Below, piece after piece: positions 36,859 to 45,599 of a DNA stretch of 64,000 bases. Source of the stretch: Aquibacillus saliphilus. GTDB lineage: Bacteria; Bacillota; Bacilli; Bacillales; Amphibacillaceae. Location: NCBI RefSeq assembly GCF_020404745.1, contig NZ_JAIZAP010000002.1:186001-250000 (forward strand). The letters run 5' to 3'. Position 1 is the first letter of the stretch, and the number at the start of each line of letters is the position of its first letter. The notes beneath the pieces were generated by a model. It was not told the DNA's origin and ran no database searches. It saw nothing but the letters and a program-made list of their open reading frames with translations. The translations under genes were made by a program, and so were the position numbers.

Positions 36859-37323
36859 ATGAGTGAAGAACAAGTAGAGTATGCTCAAGTGCCAACTACG
36901 GATAGAAGATATGCCGGATTTTGGATGCGATTCTGGGCGTATTTGGCTGACTTGATTATCGTATTTAGTATAAACGGCATCCTGTTTATCCCATTTAAAT
37001 TTATTAATGATGGCGTCAGTATGGATATTGGATTTTGGACTGTCACCGGGATTCTTGGTTCTGCTTTTTTCTATCTATACTTTTTGTTAATGACGAAAAG
37101 CTTTAACCAGACATTAGGAAAAATGATCTTTGGCTTAAAAGTAATACGTGAGGATGCAGCACCATTGCAATGGAGTGATCTTCTTTTCAGAGAAGTAGTC
37201 GGGAGATTCATTCAGCGTGTGTTTTTTATAACAGGAGTGTTGTATATTGTTGTTGCCTTTACTGCACAAAAACAAGGGATTCATGATATGATTGGGAGCA
37301 CGCGCGTTGTGTTTGATGATTAA
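36859..37323 (+). CDS. sppI: RDD-family membrane protein, SppI/YteJ type
   Basis: 154 aa with three or four membrane helices and an RDD signature (RRYAGFWMRFWAYLADLIIV) plus SFNQTLGKMIFGLKV. In B. subtilis the gene after sppA, yteJ (sppI), encodes a membrane protein that binds SppA and inhibits it; order and spacing are the same here. RBS AAGGGGG. The operon ends in a hairpin terminator. Confidence 0.88.
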   Translation: MSEEQVEYAQVPTTDRRYAGFWMRFWAYLADLIIVFSINGILFIPFKFINDGVSMDIGFWTVTGILGSAFFYLYFLLMTKSFNQTLGKMIFGLKVIREDAAPLQWSDLLFREVVGRFIQRVFFITGVLYIVVAFTAQKQGIHDMIGSTRVVFDD

Positions 37324-37338
37324 TAGAATAATAAGTTG

Positions 37339-37370
37339 ACGAACAGTGCCTGGCTCTGTTCGTTTTTTTA
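37339..37370 (+). terminator. Terminator of sppA-sppI
   Basis: ACGAACAG and CTGTTCGT pair around TGCCTGGCT, then TTTTTT. Confidence 0.85.
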
Positions 37371-37441
37371 AGCAGATGTCTTTTCTTTTTTGATGAATTT
37401 TGACACAATTCTTAGTGCATCAAGAAAGAGGAGGACATACA

Positions 37442-38545
37442 TTGACAAATAAAAACACAACTACTTTACCGTTATTTAAAGCATTTGAGAGTGATAAATT
37501 ATCATTAATTAATCGTACCGTTATGGCGCCCATGACGCGTGGGTTCTCACCAGCTGGAGTGCCAGGGGAAGATGTGGCAGCCTATTACAGACGCAGAGCT
37601 GAAAATGGAGTAGGCTTAATTGTGACAGAAGGTACAGGGATCAATCATCCGTCTTCTGTTTCAGGTGCTAGTATTCCTGTTTTTTATGGCGAAGAATCAT
37701 TAAACGGCTGGGCTCAAGTGGTAAAGGAAGTTCATAAGGTTGGCGGGAAAATTGTTCCTCAACTTTGGCACGTGGGGATGACCCGGAAAAAGGGAGACCT
37801 CCCAAATCAAGAAGCATTACCTGTTGGACCGTCAGGACTAGAATTATCCGGTGAGAAAGTAACGGAGCCAATGACCGAAGATGAGGTTGCTGATATTGTA
37901 GCAGCTTTTGGTCAAGCAGCAGCTGATGCAAAACGGATAGGTTTTGACGGAATTGAGATTCACGGTGCACATGGTTACTTAATAGATCAGTTTCTATTTA
38001 AAGATACAAATCAGCGCACCGATCGTTATGGCGGAGATATCGTTGGCAGGACACGATTTGCCGTTGAGATAATAGAAGCCTGTCGCCGTGAAGTTGGTCC
38101 TGATTTTCCAATTATCTTCCGTTATTCTCAGTGGAAAATGAGTGACTATAAAGCAAAACTAGCTAAAACGCCGAACGAACTAGAAAGTTTGCTACAACCT
38201 TTAGTTGAAGCAGGAGTGGATATTTTTCACTGTTCTACTCGTCGTTTCTGGGAGCCGGAATTTGAAGGTTCTGATTTAAACTTGGCAGGCTGGACAAAAA
38301 AACTGACAGGTAAGCCTGTGATTTCTGTCGGTTCTGTTGGACTAGACGGGGAATTCACAAGCTTTGCTAGTGCGAAGAAAACTAGTCTTGATGGTCTTAC
38401 TGAAAAACTAGCAAATGATGAGTTTGACCTAGTTGCAATCGGCCGTTCTCTATTAATGGATCCGGAGTGGGTAAAGAAAGTACGCGACAACAGGGAAGAT
38501 GATTTACTTCCTTTCAATAAAGAAGCGCTTCAAACGCTATACTAG
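37442..38545 (+). CDS. Old yellow enzyme-type flavin oxidoreductase
   Basis: 367 aa. FMN-dependent NAD(P)H reductase of the OYE/NADH:flavin oxidoreductase family: NRTVMAPMTRGFSPAGVP, IVPQLWHVGM, GIEIHGAHGYLIDQFL with TDRYGG, and the phosphate-binding end DLVAIGRSLLMDP. It reduces activated double bonds of enones or similar compounds. The TTG at 37442 with GAGGAGG is preferred over the extended frame from 37400. Single gene between two hairpins. Confidence 0.93.
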   Translation: MTNKNTTTLPLFKAFESDKLSLINRTVMAPMTRGFSPAGVPGEDVAAYYRRRAENGVGLIVTEGTGINHPSSVSGASIPVFYGEESLNGWAQVVKEVHKVGGKIVPQLWHVGMTRKKGDLPNQEALPVGPSGLELSGEKVTEPMTEDEVADIVAAFGQAAADAKRIGFDGIEIHGAHGYLIDQFLFKDTNQRTDRYGGDIVGRTRFAVEIIEACRREVGPDFPIIFRYSQWKMSDYKAKLAKTPNELESLLQPLVEAGVDIFHCSTRRFWEPEFEGSDLNLAGWTKKLTGKPVISVGSVGLDGEFTSFASAKKTSLDGLTEKLANDEFDLVAIGRSLLMDPEWVKKVRDNREDDLLPFNKEALQTLY

Positions 38546-38565
38546 TTTTTGGTGAAAATATATTT

Positions 38566-38624
38566 AAATGGTGCCATTCTATCCTTGGACAAAAGTCCAT
38601 TTATAGTCGATGGCACCATTTTTT
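38566..38624. terminator. Bidirectional palindromic terminator
   Basis: AAATGGTGCCAT and ATGGCACCATTTTTT as outer arms, TGGAC AAAA GTCCA as inner stem; it lies between two convergent genes. Confidence 0.85.
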
Positions 38625-38629
38625 AGCTA

Positions 38630-38932
38630 TTAACCGTTTCCGTTTTTGGCATCATTATATGGTTCTTCGTGTTCTTTCCCCTCTTCATCATGTGTGGGAT
38701 GTGCGCCATCTTCTTGTCTCGGTAAGTCTTCGTGAAGGTTGCGATTTTCGTATGTGAAATTACTATAATAGTGTTGTCCATCTTTCCATGGTGTATCTTT
38801 ATTTTCTACTGGAACATTTTTTCCTCTAGGAGAACCAAACGGTCCTTCTGGATATTCCTCGGAAGTAAGAAAGGTTCGCTGTGTTTCTACATTTGAAAAA
38901 TCTGTGTATTTGTCATCTTTTTTAGGGCTCAT
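38630..38932 (-). CDS. Small acidic cytosolic protein
   Basis: 100 aa, very hydrophilic, with NVETQRTFLTSEEYPEGPFG and KDGQHYYSNFTYENRNLHED. Resembles a conserved Bacillus 'cytosolic protein' without known function. ATG at 38932 after AGAGGTG. Possibly disordered and stress related. Confidence 0.75.
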   Translation of the reverse strand: MSPKKDDKYTDFSNVETQRTFLTSEEYPEGPFGSPRGKNVPVENKDTPWKDGQHYYSNFTYENRNLHEDLPRQEDGAHPTHDEEGKEHEEPYNDAKNGNG

Positions 38933-39013
38933 TTTTACACCTCTAATAATCAATAGTTTATTGTTAGTGTAAACAATGTCGTGAAAACTATGTAGGATCT
39001 ATTTTTAATCAAA

Positions 39014-39055
39014 AATAAAAGGCGCGAGCCGGTTTGTTACCAGTCCTCACGCCTT
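39014..39055 (-). terminator. Terminator of DUF1292 gene
   Basis: On the minus strand AAGGCGTGAGG..CCGGCTCGCGCCTTTTATTT forms a long hairpin and ends in T-rich DNA. Confidence 0.7.
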
Positions 39056-39076
39056 AAATGTTTTTCATTATTTTTA

Positions 39077-39349
39077 TTAGTCTTCCTCAACTTCTAAAAG
39101 TGCGTCAAATGCCTTAGATACTTTATTAAATTCTTGGTCAGACTCAACAGCGGTTAAATCACCATCATCATCAAGTTTGAGGAAAAAGATATCTATATCT
39201 TCTTCACTTTCCTCTTGTACATCTTCAATAAAGCTGACAGCTACATAGTCGGTTCCTTCTAATGTAACCTTTGCTAACACTTCAACGGTATGTTCTTCTT
39301 GTTTCTCATCACTAATTGTAAAAACTTCGCCAACTTCAATTTCATCCAT
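39077..39349 (-). CDS. DUF1292 family acidic protein
   Basis: 90 aa, strongly acidic. IEVGEVFTISDEKQEEHTVE, YVAVSFIEDV and IDIFFLKLDDDGDLTAV match the YrzB-like DUF1292 fold. The ATG at 39349 is favoured because GAGGAGG lies 8 nt upstream. Unknown function. Confidence 0.85.
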   Translation of the reverse strand: MDEIEVGEVFTISDEKQEEHTVEVLAKVTLEGTDYVAVSFIEDVQEESEEDIDIFFLKLDDDGDLTAVESDQEFNKVSKAFDALLEVEED

Positions 39350-39538
39350 TTTATAATCCTCCTCATACTCGTACATAGTCTAATGGTAACATTCTTTTAT
39401 TATGTTTTCTTTAAAAATGAAAAATAATGCAGAAGCTGCTTAACTTTTAATTCTTTTGCCATTTTAGAAAAATAATGTTAGCACCTATTCTGTCCTTTCC
39501 CTTCTGTCATTTGATATAATTCAAATGAGGTGATTAGA

Positions 39539-40090
39539 ATGGAACGATGTGACTGGGTAAATGATGATCCGTTATATATCGACTATCATGATAACGAATG
39601 GGGAATTCCGGAATTTGATGACCAAAAGTTGTTTGAACTTATCCTACTAGAAGGTGCTCAAGCAGGCCTTAGTTGGTACACGGTGCTAAAAAAAAGGGAA
39701 CATTACCGCGTTGTGTTTGATCGTTTTAATCCAGAAAAAATTGCAACATACGATGAAAATAAAAAAGAAGAATTGTTAAGCGATCCAGGAATTATCCGAA
39801 ATAAGTTAAAAGTAAATGCTGCGATAACAAATGCTCATGCCTATTTGAAAATAAAAGCAGAAAAGGGTAGTTTCTCGAATTACATATGGAGCTTTGTCGA
39901 TGGGAAACCAATTAAAAACAATTGGGAAAGTATAAGTGAAGTGCCTGCAACAACGGAGATAAGTAATCAAATGAGCAAGGACTTAAAAAAGAAAGGATTT
40001 AAGTTTGTTGGACCAACAATTTGTTATGCTTTCATGCAAGCAAGTGGACTGGTAGATGACCATATTAAATCATGCTTTTGTCATAAATAG
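39539..40090 (+). CDS. tag: DNA-3-methyladenine glycosylase I
   Basis: 183-aa base-excision repair enzyme. Zinc ligands of the Tag family are present: Cys in ERCDWV, His in YHDNEWG, and His and Cys in DDHIKSCFCH. LILEGAQAGLSWYTVLKKRE is the helix carrying the catalytic Glu. The ATG at 39539 follows GAGGTG; TATAAT (39515-39520) is the -10. It excises 3-methyladenine from alkylated DNA. Confidence 0.95.
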   Translation: MERCDWVNDDPLYIDYHDNEWGIPEFDDQKLFELILLEGAQAGLSWYTVLKKREHYRVVFDRFNPEKIATYDENKKEELLSDPGIIRNKLKVNAAITNAHAYLKIKAEKGSFSNYIWSFVDGKPIKNNWESISEVPATTEISNQMSKDLKKKGFKFVGPTICYAFMQASGLVDDHIKSCFCHK

Positions 40091-40375
40091 TGCATAAGAC
40101 CTGGATAATCAGAGGGGAGGTTTCAGAAAAACTAGAAGAAGAAATGCGGGGTTAAGTTGCTGATCTTTAATGTTTAGTAGTTCAATTTTGGGTGGTGCGA
40201 TTTTTGAAAAACAATCCGAAAAGAACTACTGTTTTGTTGTGTCTTCATTGCTAAAAGCGTAGGTATTATATGTATTCATCGATAGTTAAAGGTAGTATTT
40301 GAAAAGGGATATATAAATATTTATTGGAGAATTTTGTTAGAAGAATAAATTTAGTTGATTTTTTTAAAAATACAA
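40091..40375. other. Intergenic stretch after tag
   Basis: AT-rich, with no credible frame or hairpin; ends in the repeat upstream of the HTH gene. Confidence 0.4.
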
Positions 40376-40406
40376 TGTAATATATAACTTGCATATGTAA
40401 TATATA
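40376..40406 (+). repeat. Tandem TGTAATATATA pair, 20-bp period
   Basis: TGTAATATATA occurs at 40376-40386 and 40396-40406, just upstream of the small HTH gene. Likely its promoter/operator region. Confidence 0.5.
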
Positions 40407-40429
40407 TATTGCGAGGTGTAGATGAATGT

Positions 40430-40627
40430 ATGAAAAATAATGTGAAAATAACACGAATAAAATTGTCAATAACCCAACAACGTCTAGCACAAAGAGTAGG
40501 AGTGACTAGACAGACAATTGGGCTGATTGAGAAAGGAGAATATAACCCTAGTCTTCAACTTTGTGTTTCAATAGCAAAAGAGCTTAATAAAACGTTAGAC
40601 GAATTATTTTGGGAGGTGGAGTTGTAA
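40430..40627 (+). CDS. Small XRE/Cro-type transcriptional regulator
   Basis: 65 aa made up almost only of an HTH_3 domain: TQQRLAQRVGVTRQTIGLIE and the ending KTLDELFWEVEL. Such YozG/YvaO-like regulators often precede the membrane gene they control. The ATG at 40430 lies 11 nt after GAGGTG. Stop and next start overlap (TAATGA). Confidence 0.88.
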   Translation: MKNNVKITRIKLSITQQRLAQRVGVTRQTIGLIEKGEYNPSLQLCVSIAKELNKTLDELFWEVEL

Positions 40628-41082
40628 TGAAATCTTGGATATCCTTTCTATTACCAAATGACGAATATAAGGAAAAAAGGATGTTGTATTTTTTCGCGGA
40701 AGGGGGAATAATACTTTTCCTTTCTCTTATTATAATGATAATCTGTAACGGTTTTTTTAATCTAGATATAGAAACCGCGCTATTAGTATCCATTGGAATA
40801 TTTCTCTTTTATGTTTCAGGAAGGTATATAATTTCGGGCATTGAGTATACAGATATTGCAACAGAACATACTTACAAGAAAGAGATAAAGCATATATTTA
40901 GTAGAACGTGTAGTTTCGTAGTTATTTTTATGTTGTTATACTTAATGGTTGATGGTGTACCAAGCAATAAAGATGAATGGATCACAATTATAGGATTATT
41001 ATTAAGTGTTAGCTTACTTTGGTTTTTCACTAGTTATCTTTCATTAAAGCGTTCTTATAATAAAAATAAGCAATTGTTATAA
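40627..41082 (+). CDS. Four-helix membrane protein coupled to HTH gene
   Basis: 151 aa; hydrophobic helices near 20-40, 45-67, 95-115 and 120-140. RBS GGAGGTGG lies within the HTH gene, and the ATG overlaps its stop, so expression is coupled. Similar gene pairs (HTH + membrane protein) are frequent in Bacilli; the role is unknown. Confidence 0.75.
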   Translation: MKSWISFLLPNDEYKEKRMLYFFAEGGIILFLSLIIMIICNGFFNLDIETALLVSIGIFLFYVSGRYIISGIEYTDIATEHTYKKEIKHIFSRTCSFVVIFMLLYLMVDGVPSNKDEWITIIGLLLSVSLLWFFTSYLSLKRSYNKNKQLL

Positions 41083-41084
41083 TT

Positions 41085-41120
41085 AGAACTTGGTATCTTT
41101 CCAAGTTCTTTTGTTTTTTA
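41085..41120 (+). terminator. Terminator of HTH-membrane operon
   Basis: AGAACTTGG/CCAAGTTCT stem around TATCTTT, followed by TTTGTTTTTT. The stretch 41121-41424 beyond it shows nothing else I can support. Confidence 0.9.
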
Positions 41121-41424
41121 TTTAAATGAATATCGCAATGAAATCACTAGAATTTCGTTAGTGTTATCGTAAGGGCAATTTAATATAACACGAGTACAAT
41201 ATATATCTCGGTTTTGTTACAGTCATACGAAAGTCGCTACCATCTCAACTGTCAAATTTAAATTTACTATTCGTACTTTGAAACTGAACTGCTTGTTCTA
41301 ATTTTTTGTGAAATCAAAAAAACGCCAAACAATAATAATTGAATTAAAATCAATAATATTTTATTGCAAAACGATAAATCAAGTGGTAAAGTCAAATTAA
41401 TAATAAATAAGTGAGGTGCTTTTT

Positions 41425-41916
41425 ATGAAACAAGGTTCAACAATCTTTTTAAAAATAGCTCTTATTCTAATGGGAATTCCAGTTCTTGCTTTATGTCTAT
41501 TTTTGTTGCCACAGATAGCAAATGAAGCGAATGAACAAGCAACAAGAGGTTCTGATTTGGCGTATGTAGTATATGGCATTTTAATGATTATGTATGTTTC
41601 GACGATACCTTTTTACATGGCTTTTTATCAAGCTTTTAAACTTTTAACTTATATTGACAAGAATAAAGCTTTCTCGAAATTATCTGTAAGAGCTCTAAAG
41701 AATATAAAAAAATGTGCGATTACGATCAGTGGCTTATATGTAGTAGCTCTACCATTGATTGCTATCATCGCGGAATGGGATGACGCACCGGGTCTGATAT
41801 TAGTCGGTATGGTACTTATTGGCGCTCCAATGGTTATCGCTGTCTTCGCTGCTGTCCTACAAAGGCTTTTACAGGAAGCCATTGATATAAAATCAGAAAA
41901 TGACTTAATAGTCTGA
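41425..41916 (+). CDS. DUF2975 membrane protein (YoaS-like)
   Basis: 163 aa, four hydrophobic helices with YVSTIPFYMAFYQAFKLLTY and a DKNKAFS loop, the DUF2975 signature. ATG at 41425 after GTGAGGTG. It is followed by a small HTH gene whose RBS overlaps its stop, the YoaS-YozG arrangement known from B. subtilis. Probable membrane sensor or target of the regulator. Confidence 0.88.
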   Translation: MKQGSTIFLKIALILMGIPVLALCLFLLPQIANEANEQATRGSDLAYVVYGILMIMYVSTIPFYMAFYQAFKLLTYIDKNKAFSKLSVRALKNIKKCAITISGLYVVALPLIAIIAEWDDAPGLILVGMVLIGAPMVIAVFAAVLQRLLQEAIDIKSENDLIV

Positions 41917-41926
41917 GGTGAATAAC

Positions 41927-42142
41927 ATGGCAATTATAATTAATATTGATGTGATGCTTGCTAAAAGGAAAATGAGCGTAACGGAACTTTCTGAGAGGGT
42001 TGGAATAACAATGGCTAATCTTTCTATATTGAAAAACGGTAAAGCAAAAGCAATTAGGCTTTCAACTTTAGAGTCAATTTGTAAGGCTTTAGAATGTCAG
42101 CCAGGGGATATTTTAGAATATCAAAGTGAAATTGACAGTTAA
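41927..42142 (+). CDS. Small Cro/CI-type regulator (YozG-like)
   Basis: 71 aa. HTH_26 type: NIDVMLAKRKMSVTELSERV, LSILKNGKAKAIRLSTLESI and the ending CKALECQPGDILEY. ATG at 41927; the RBS GAGGTG overlaps the stop of the DUF2975 gene. Typical partner of DUF2975. Confidence 0.92.
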   Translation: MAIIINIDVMLAKRKMSVTELSERVGITMANLSILKNGKAKAIRLSTLESICKALECQPGDILEYQSEIDS

Positions 42143-42171
42143 AACATTTGATAAATTAAGGGGATGAGTTA

Positions 42172-42591
42172 ATGAAGAGATTATTGTCGTTCTCAATTTT
42201 AATTTTGTTAATTACTATCTTAGCGGCTTGTACGGATAAATCTGGTACTCCTATTGAAACAAATGAGAATAAAATGATTTTAACTATAAATAACAACGCT
42301 AACTTTGATTTTTACTCTATGGAAGTTGTTACAAGTGGGAGTACAAGCGGTATGGTTAACGCTGATGGTTCTAAACTAGAAAAAGGAAACTCCCTTAGAT
42401 TCGAATATATTGACGAAGTGGATGTTGAATTAGAAGGAGAAGCATCATTTGAATTTGTACTTGTTGGTAAAAAACAAACTAATAGAGTGCCATTGGAGAC
42501 TTTCACAATTGAGTTAGCACCAAATATGGAATACTTCTTTGAAATTACAGGTGATTCAATAGAGGAAGCTGATTTAAAAAGAGTGAACTGA
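42172..42591 (+). CDS. Small lipoprotein of unknown function
   Basis: 139 aa. Signal peptide with lipobox LAACT; the mature part looks beta-rich (MILTINNNANFDFYSMEVVT, VELEGEASFEFVLVG). No family recognised. RBS AAGGGGATG. It begins 29 nt after the HTH gene, so it may be the third member of that operon: sensor, regulator, lipoprotein. Confidence 0.8.
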   Translation: MKRLLSFSILILLITILAACTDKSGTPIETNENKMILTINNNANFDFYSMEVVTSGSTSGMVNADGSKLEKGNSLRFEYIDEVDVELEGEASFEFVLVGKKQTNRVPLETFTIELAPNMEYFFEITGDSIEEADLKRVN

Positions 42592-42791
42592 TTTTGTGGA
42601 TAAATGTACTTAGACGAAAGGTTTAAAGAGTTTAACAGAGGGGGATTAAAATTAGATGATTTCGTTTCGGCGGAGTTACTTACGAAATAGCATAATTAGC
42701 AGACAGGAATATTAAATAATAAATTAAGAATGTAAAAGTGATATACTACAACTTATAACTAACAGATTCATGGTTAAAAGGAGACGATGTA

Positions 42792-43103
42792 ATGAAAATC
42801 AAAATGATCATCTTTCTAACATCTACAAAAGAGAAGAAAGAGAATAATAGAATTGAAACAGTAATGAAAACATTTGAATCATCGATACGCCCTGTTAAAG
42901 GAGATATTATTGATGACCCCGGATTTGACTCAAGATTTCATAATGGATATGAGGTTGTAAAAGTTACCCTGAATTATGAAACTAACGAATGCTATGTATC
43001 TCTTCATCCACTTGCAATGGAATTAGAGGAAATTAGTATCAATGACTATATAGACAAACTTGTAGCAAATGAATGGCGTATTATTTCAAAAGAAGAATAT
43101 TAA
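42792..43103 (+). CDS. Conserved-looking hypothetical protein
   Basis: 103 aa, soluble. The C-terminal part (about 25-103) carries FESSIRPVKGDIIDDPGFDS and YEVVKVTLNYETNECYVSLH. I do not recognise the family. RBS AAAAGGAG well placed. An inverted repeat closes it. Confidence 0.7.
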   Translation: MKIKMIIFLTSTKEKKENNRIETVMKTFESSIRPVKGDIIDDPGFDSRFHNGYEVVKVTLNYETNECYVSLHPLAMELEEISINDYIDKLVANEWRIISKEEY

Positions 43104-43147
43104 CTTAGCAATATAAATCTTGTTGTACAACTGAAGCTATTGCTAAG
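43104..43147 (+). terminator. Hairpin after hypothetical gene
   Basis: CTTAGCAATA and TATTGCTAAG are perfect 10-bp arms. No T-run. Confidence 0.55.
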
Positions 43148-43260
43148 AAGTAGGTTAATTATTTGAAGATAATGAGCTACAATGTATTTCCTGATGGGAA
43201 TAAAAAGACATCCTTTTGCCTAGAAACCTTATATAGGGATTCTTGTTTCATAAAACTAGA

Positions 43261-44580
43261 CTAGATTCTTGTGAAAAGTGATGTTTTCTCTTTTTCACTT
43301 GGCGCACTTCCCATTCGTTTAAATACTATGATAACAACTATTAAACCAATAACTTCCCCGAGCGTTGATGCAATAGACCCATTTAATCCGTTCCACTCAG
43401 GAAACAAATTCACAAGAAAAATTAATGCAATGATTACCGTAGTAAGATTAAGGATTTGCGCTATAAGTATTTTATTTGTTTTTCTTCGTAACATGAAAAA
43501 GCCATTCATAAAATCCACCCAAGGAAAAACAATTGTTTTAACAATAAAGACTTTTAGTACATTTATCGTCGCTTCTGCTAAGGACGCGTTTGCTCCCATC
43601 ACGACACCCATAAACCAGGATCCTATAGGAGTAAAACAGAGAGTGCTAAGTAATATGGATGGTATAAAACTTATCACTATAGTAAACCTAGCTACTTTTT
43701 TACCATGTTCTTCATAAAATTGAAGTACTAATTGATGAGTATAGGAAAAAAAACTTAACACCATTCCAGTTATGCTAATAGCAAGGGCAAAGGAGGCTAT
43801 CGCCAAATTCTTATCACTTGTTTTGGATAAAAAAACATAAATAACAGGAATTAGTAAAGTTTGAGAAATAAAATAAAATAATACCGGGAAGTAAAACCGA
43901 GTAACTCCCTTCATTTTCAGCTTTGACCGGCTTCTTTTTTTTCCATTTAGCAATGACTGTCCTTTCCAAACACTAATAATCGACTCTACAGCCATGCCAA
44001 TTAAAAAAATCATTGCTCCAGTAAGGCTTGTTATGTACCCAGAAACAACAAATAAATAAGAAGCAATTAACATTGTCGCAAGTCTTACGACAACCATAAT
44101 CGTTAGCCACTTCGTTTTTTGCTCCCTAATAATTATTCCTTCGTATATCCCTCTAATTCCAGAGAGTACCATAACAACCGTTAGTATTTTAAACGTATTT
44201 GAGATAGTCTCAACCATATTAGGTTCAGCATTAAACCAATGAACAAATACCCAATCACCAATTGCTGTAAATCCCAAAATAAAACAGATAAGCAAAACAG
44301 CAGCCACAACATATAGTAAAAATAGGAAAAGCACCTTAAAGGACTTTTTATCCTTTACCAATGCAGAGCATGTTTGTCTAAAGATTATTAACGGCTTCTC
44401 TATGATACCAAAAATGGACATAGCAATTGCATAACAGGCGATAATAAAGGCTGCATTTTCCCCTCTACTCATCGTTCCATTTATGATTACATGTGTAATG
44501 GCAGTTAAACTTGCTGAAAACCCTAAAGGAATAAAGAATGCTAAAAGTTGGTTATAGGAAAAATGCCCCTCACTTCGCAA
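43261..44580 (-). CDS. MATE-like multi-span exporter
   Basis: About 440 aa, twelve hydrophobic helices: FSYNQLLAFFIPLGFSASLT at the start, AFALAISITGMVLSFFSYTH in the second half. Resembles the MATE/MOP superfamily proteins (ANK-like branch) of Bacillus. The TTG at 44580 is preferred as AAAGGCGG lies 8 nt upstream; a TTG at 44604 gives 8 more residues but has no RBS. Substrate unknown; drug or metabolite export is plausible. Confidence 0.8.
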   Translation of the reverse strand: MRSEGHFSYNQLLAFFIPLGFSASLTAITHVIINGTMSRGENAAFIIACYAIAMSIFGIIEKPLIIFRQTCSALVKDKKSFKVLFLFLLYVVAAVLLICFILGFTAIGDWVFVHWFNAEPNMVETISNTFKILTVVMVLSGIRGIYEGIIIREQKTKWLTIMVVVRLATMLIASYLFVVSGYITSLTGAMIFLIGMAVESIISVWKGQSLLNGKKRSRSKLKMKGVTRFYFPVLFYFISQTLLIPVIYVFLSKTSDKNLAIASFALAISITGMVLSFFSYTHQLVLQFYEEHGKKVARFTIVISFIPSILLSTLCFTPIGSWFMGVVMGANASLAEATINVLKVFIVKTIVFPWVDFMNGFFMLRRKTNKILIAQILNLTTVIIALIFLVNLFPEWNGLNGSIASTLGEVIGLIVVIIVFKRMGSAPSEKEKTSLFTRI

Positions 44581-44859
44581 CGTATCTTCCGCCTTTCGAT
44601 TCAACTCTAGTATTGCCCCAGCATTAAGAAGTTATTGTACTTCATATCCATTTTGTTATACCTTTCCCTATGGATATTCAAAGGTATTTATAGTTAAACT
44701 TAGACACTTTAACGATTTCTTTTTTTAATAAGAAGAACAAATGGAATTTTATGTTAAAATGATATGTGAACTTATGTACTTAAAGTAAAGATTCAGAATA
44801 AGACTTGTTTTCTTTGTAAGATGGTAATAGTAATAAGTTTAAAATTGAGGTGATACGGT

Positions 44860-45279
44860 GTGGTAAAAGGGCTTAATCATTTTTTGTTTTCAGTGTCTAA
44901 TTTAGAGGATTCGGTTGAGTTTTATAAAAATGTGTTTGATGCAAAGTTGTTAGTTAAGGGAAGAAGGACTGCCTATTTTGATTTAAATGAAATATGGCTC
45001 GCACTTAATGAAGAAAAAGGTATTCCTCGTAATGAAGTTAGTCAATCATATACACATATAGCTTTTTCAATAGAAGAAACAGAATTTGATAGTATGTACT
45101 ATAAATTACAAGAATTGAATGTAAACATATTGTCAGGTCGTCCAAGAGACGAAAGAGATAAAAAATCGATTTACTTTACTGACCCAGATGGTCATAAGTT
45201 TGAATTTCATACAGGAACTTTACAAGACAGGTTGGATTATTACAAAAAAGAAAAAATACATATGGAGTTTTACAATTAA
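44860..45279 (+). CDS. fosB: FosB-type metallothiol transferase (fosfomycin resistance)
   Basis: 139-aa glyoxalase-fold enzyme that adds a thiol, in Bacilli bacillithiol, to fosfomycin. The metal ligands are His7, His66 and Glu115, exactly as in known FosB ([23 protein letters not shown]). GTG start after GAGGTG. Length is standard. Chromosomal and without mobile flanks, so intrinsic. Confidence 0.94.
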   Translation: MVKGLNHFLFSVSNLEDSVEFYKNVFDAKLLVKGRRTAYFDLNEIWLALNEEKGIPRNEVSQSYTHIAFSIEETEFDSMYYKLQELNVNILSGRPRDERDKKSIYFTDPDGHKFEFHTGTLQDRLDYYKKEKIHMEFYN

Positions 45280-45381
45280 ATTATTTTCTTGTACAAGCAA
45301 CAGGTTGCTTTGTAGAGGTTGTGAAGGATTAGACTTAAACAAATGGGTGAGATTAATAAATTTATAAAATGGGGAGTTCAT

Positions 45382-45504
45382 ATGTGGATTTTACTACTAC
45401 TTGTTGTTATAGGTGTCGGTACTATTGTGGGACTTCTAAAAGAACAGTCAAATCAAAACAAAAAAATCATTAAAATACTTGAAGATATAAATAAAAACAA
45501 ATAA
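45382..45504 (+). CDS. 40-aa single-span membrane peptide
   Basis: MWILLLLVVIGVGTIVGLLK, then EQSNQNKKIIKILEDINKNK: one membrane helix and a short charged coil. RBS GGGGAG with 6-nt spacing. Similar in build to small DUF4083-like peptides. Function unknown. Confidence 0.6.
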   Translation: MWILLLLVVIGVGTIVGLLKEQSNQNKKIIKILEDINKNK

Positions 45505-45599
45505 TGCTGTTCATCAAAGGGTACAATTGCGAACAAAGCAGGTCGTTCTATTGGTGAAATGGCAGAAAAATTGAATGAGACATATAAGGAGGTAGATAT

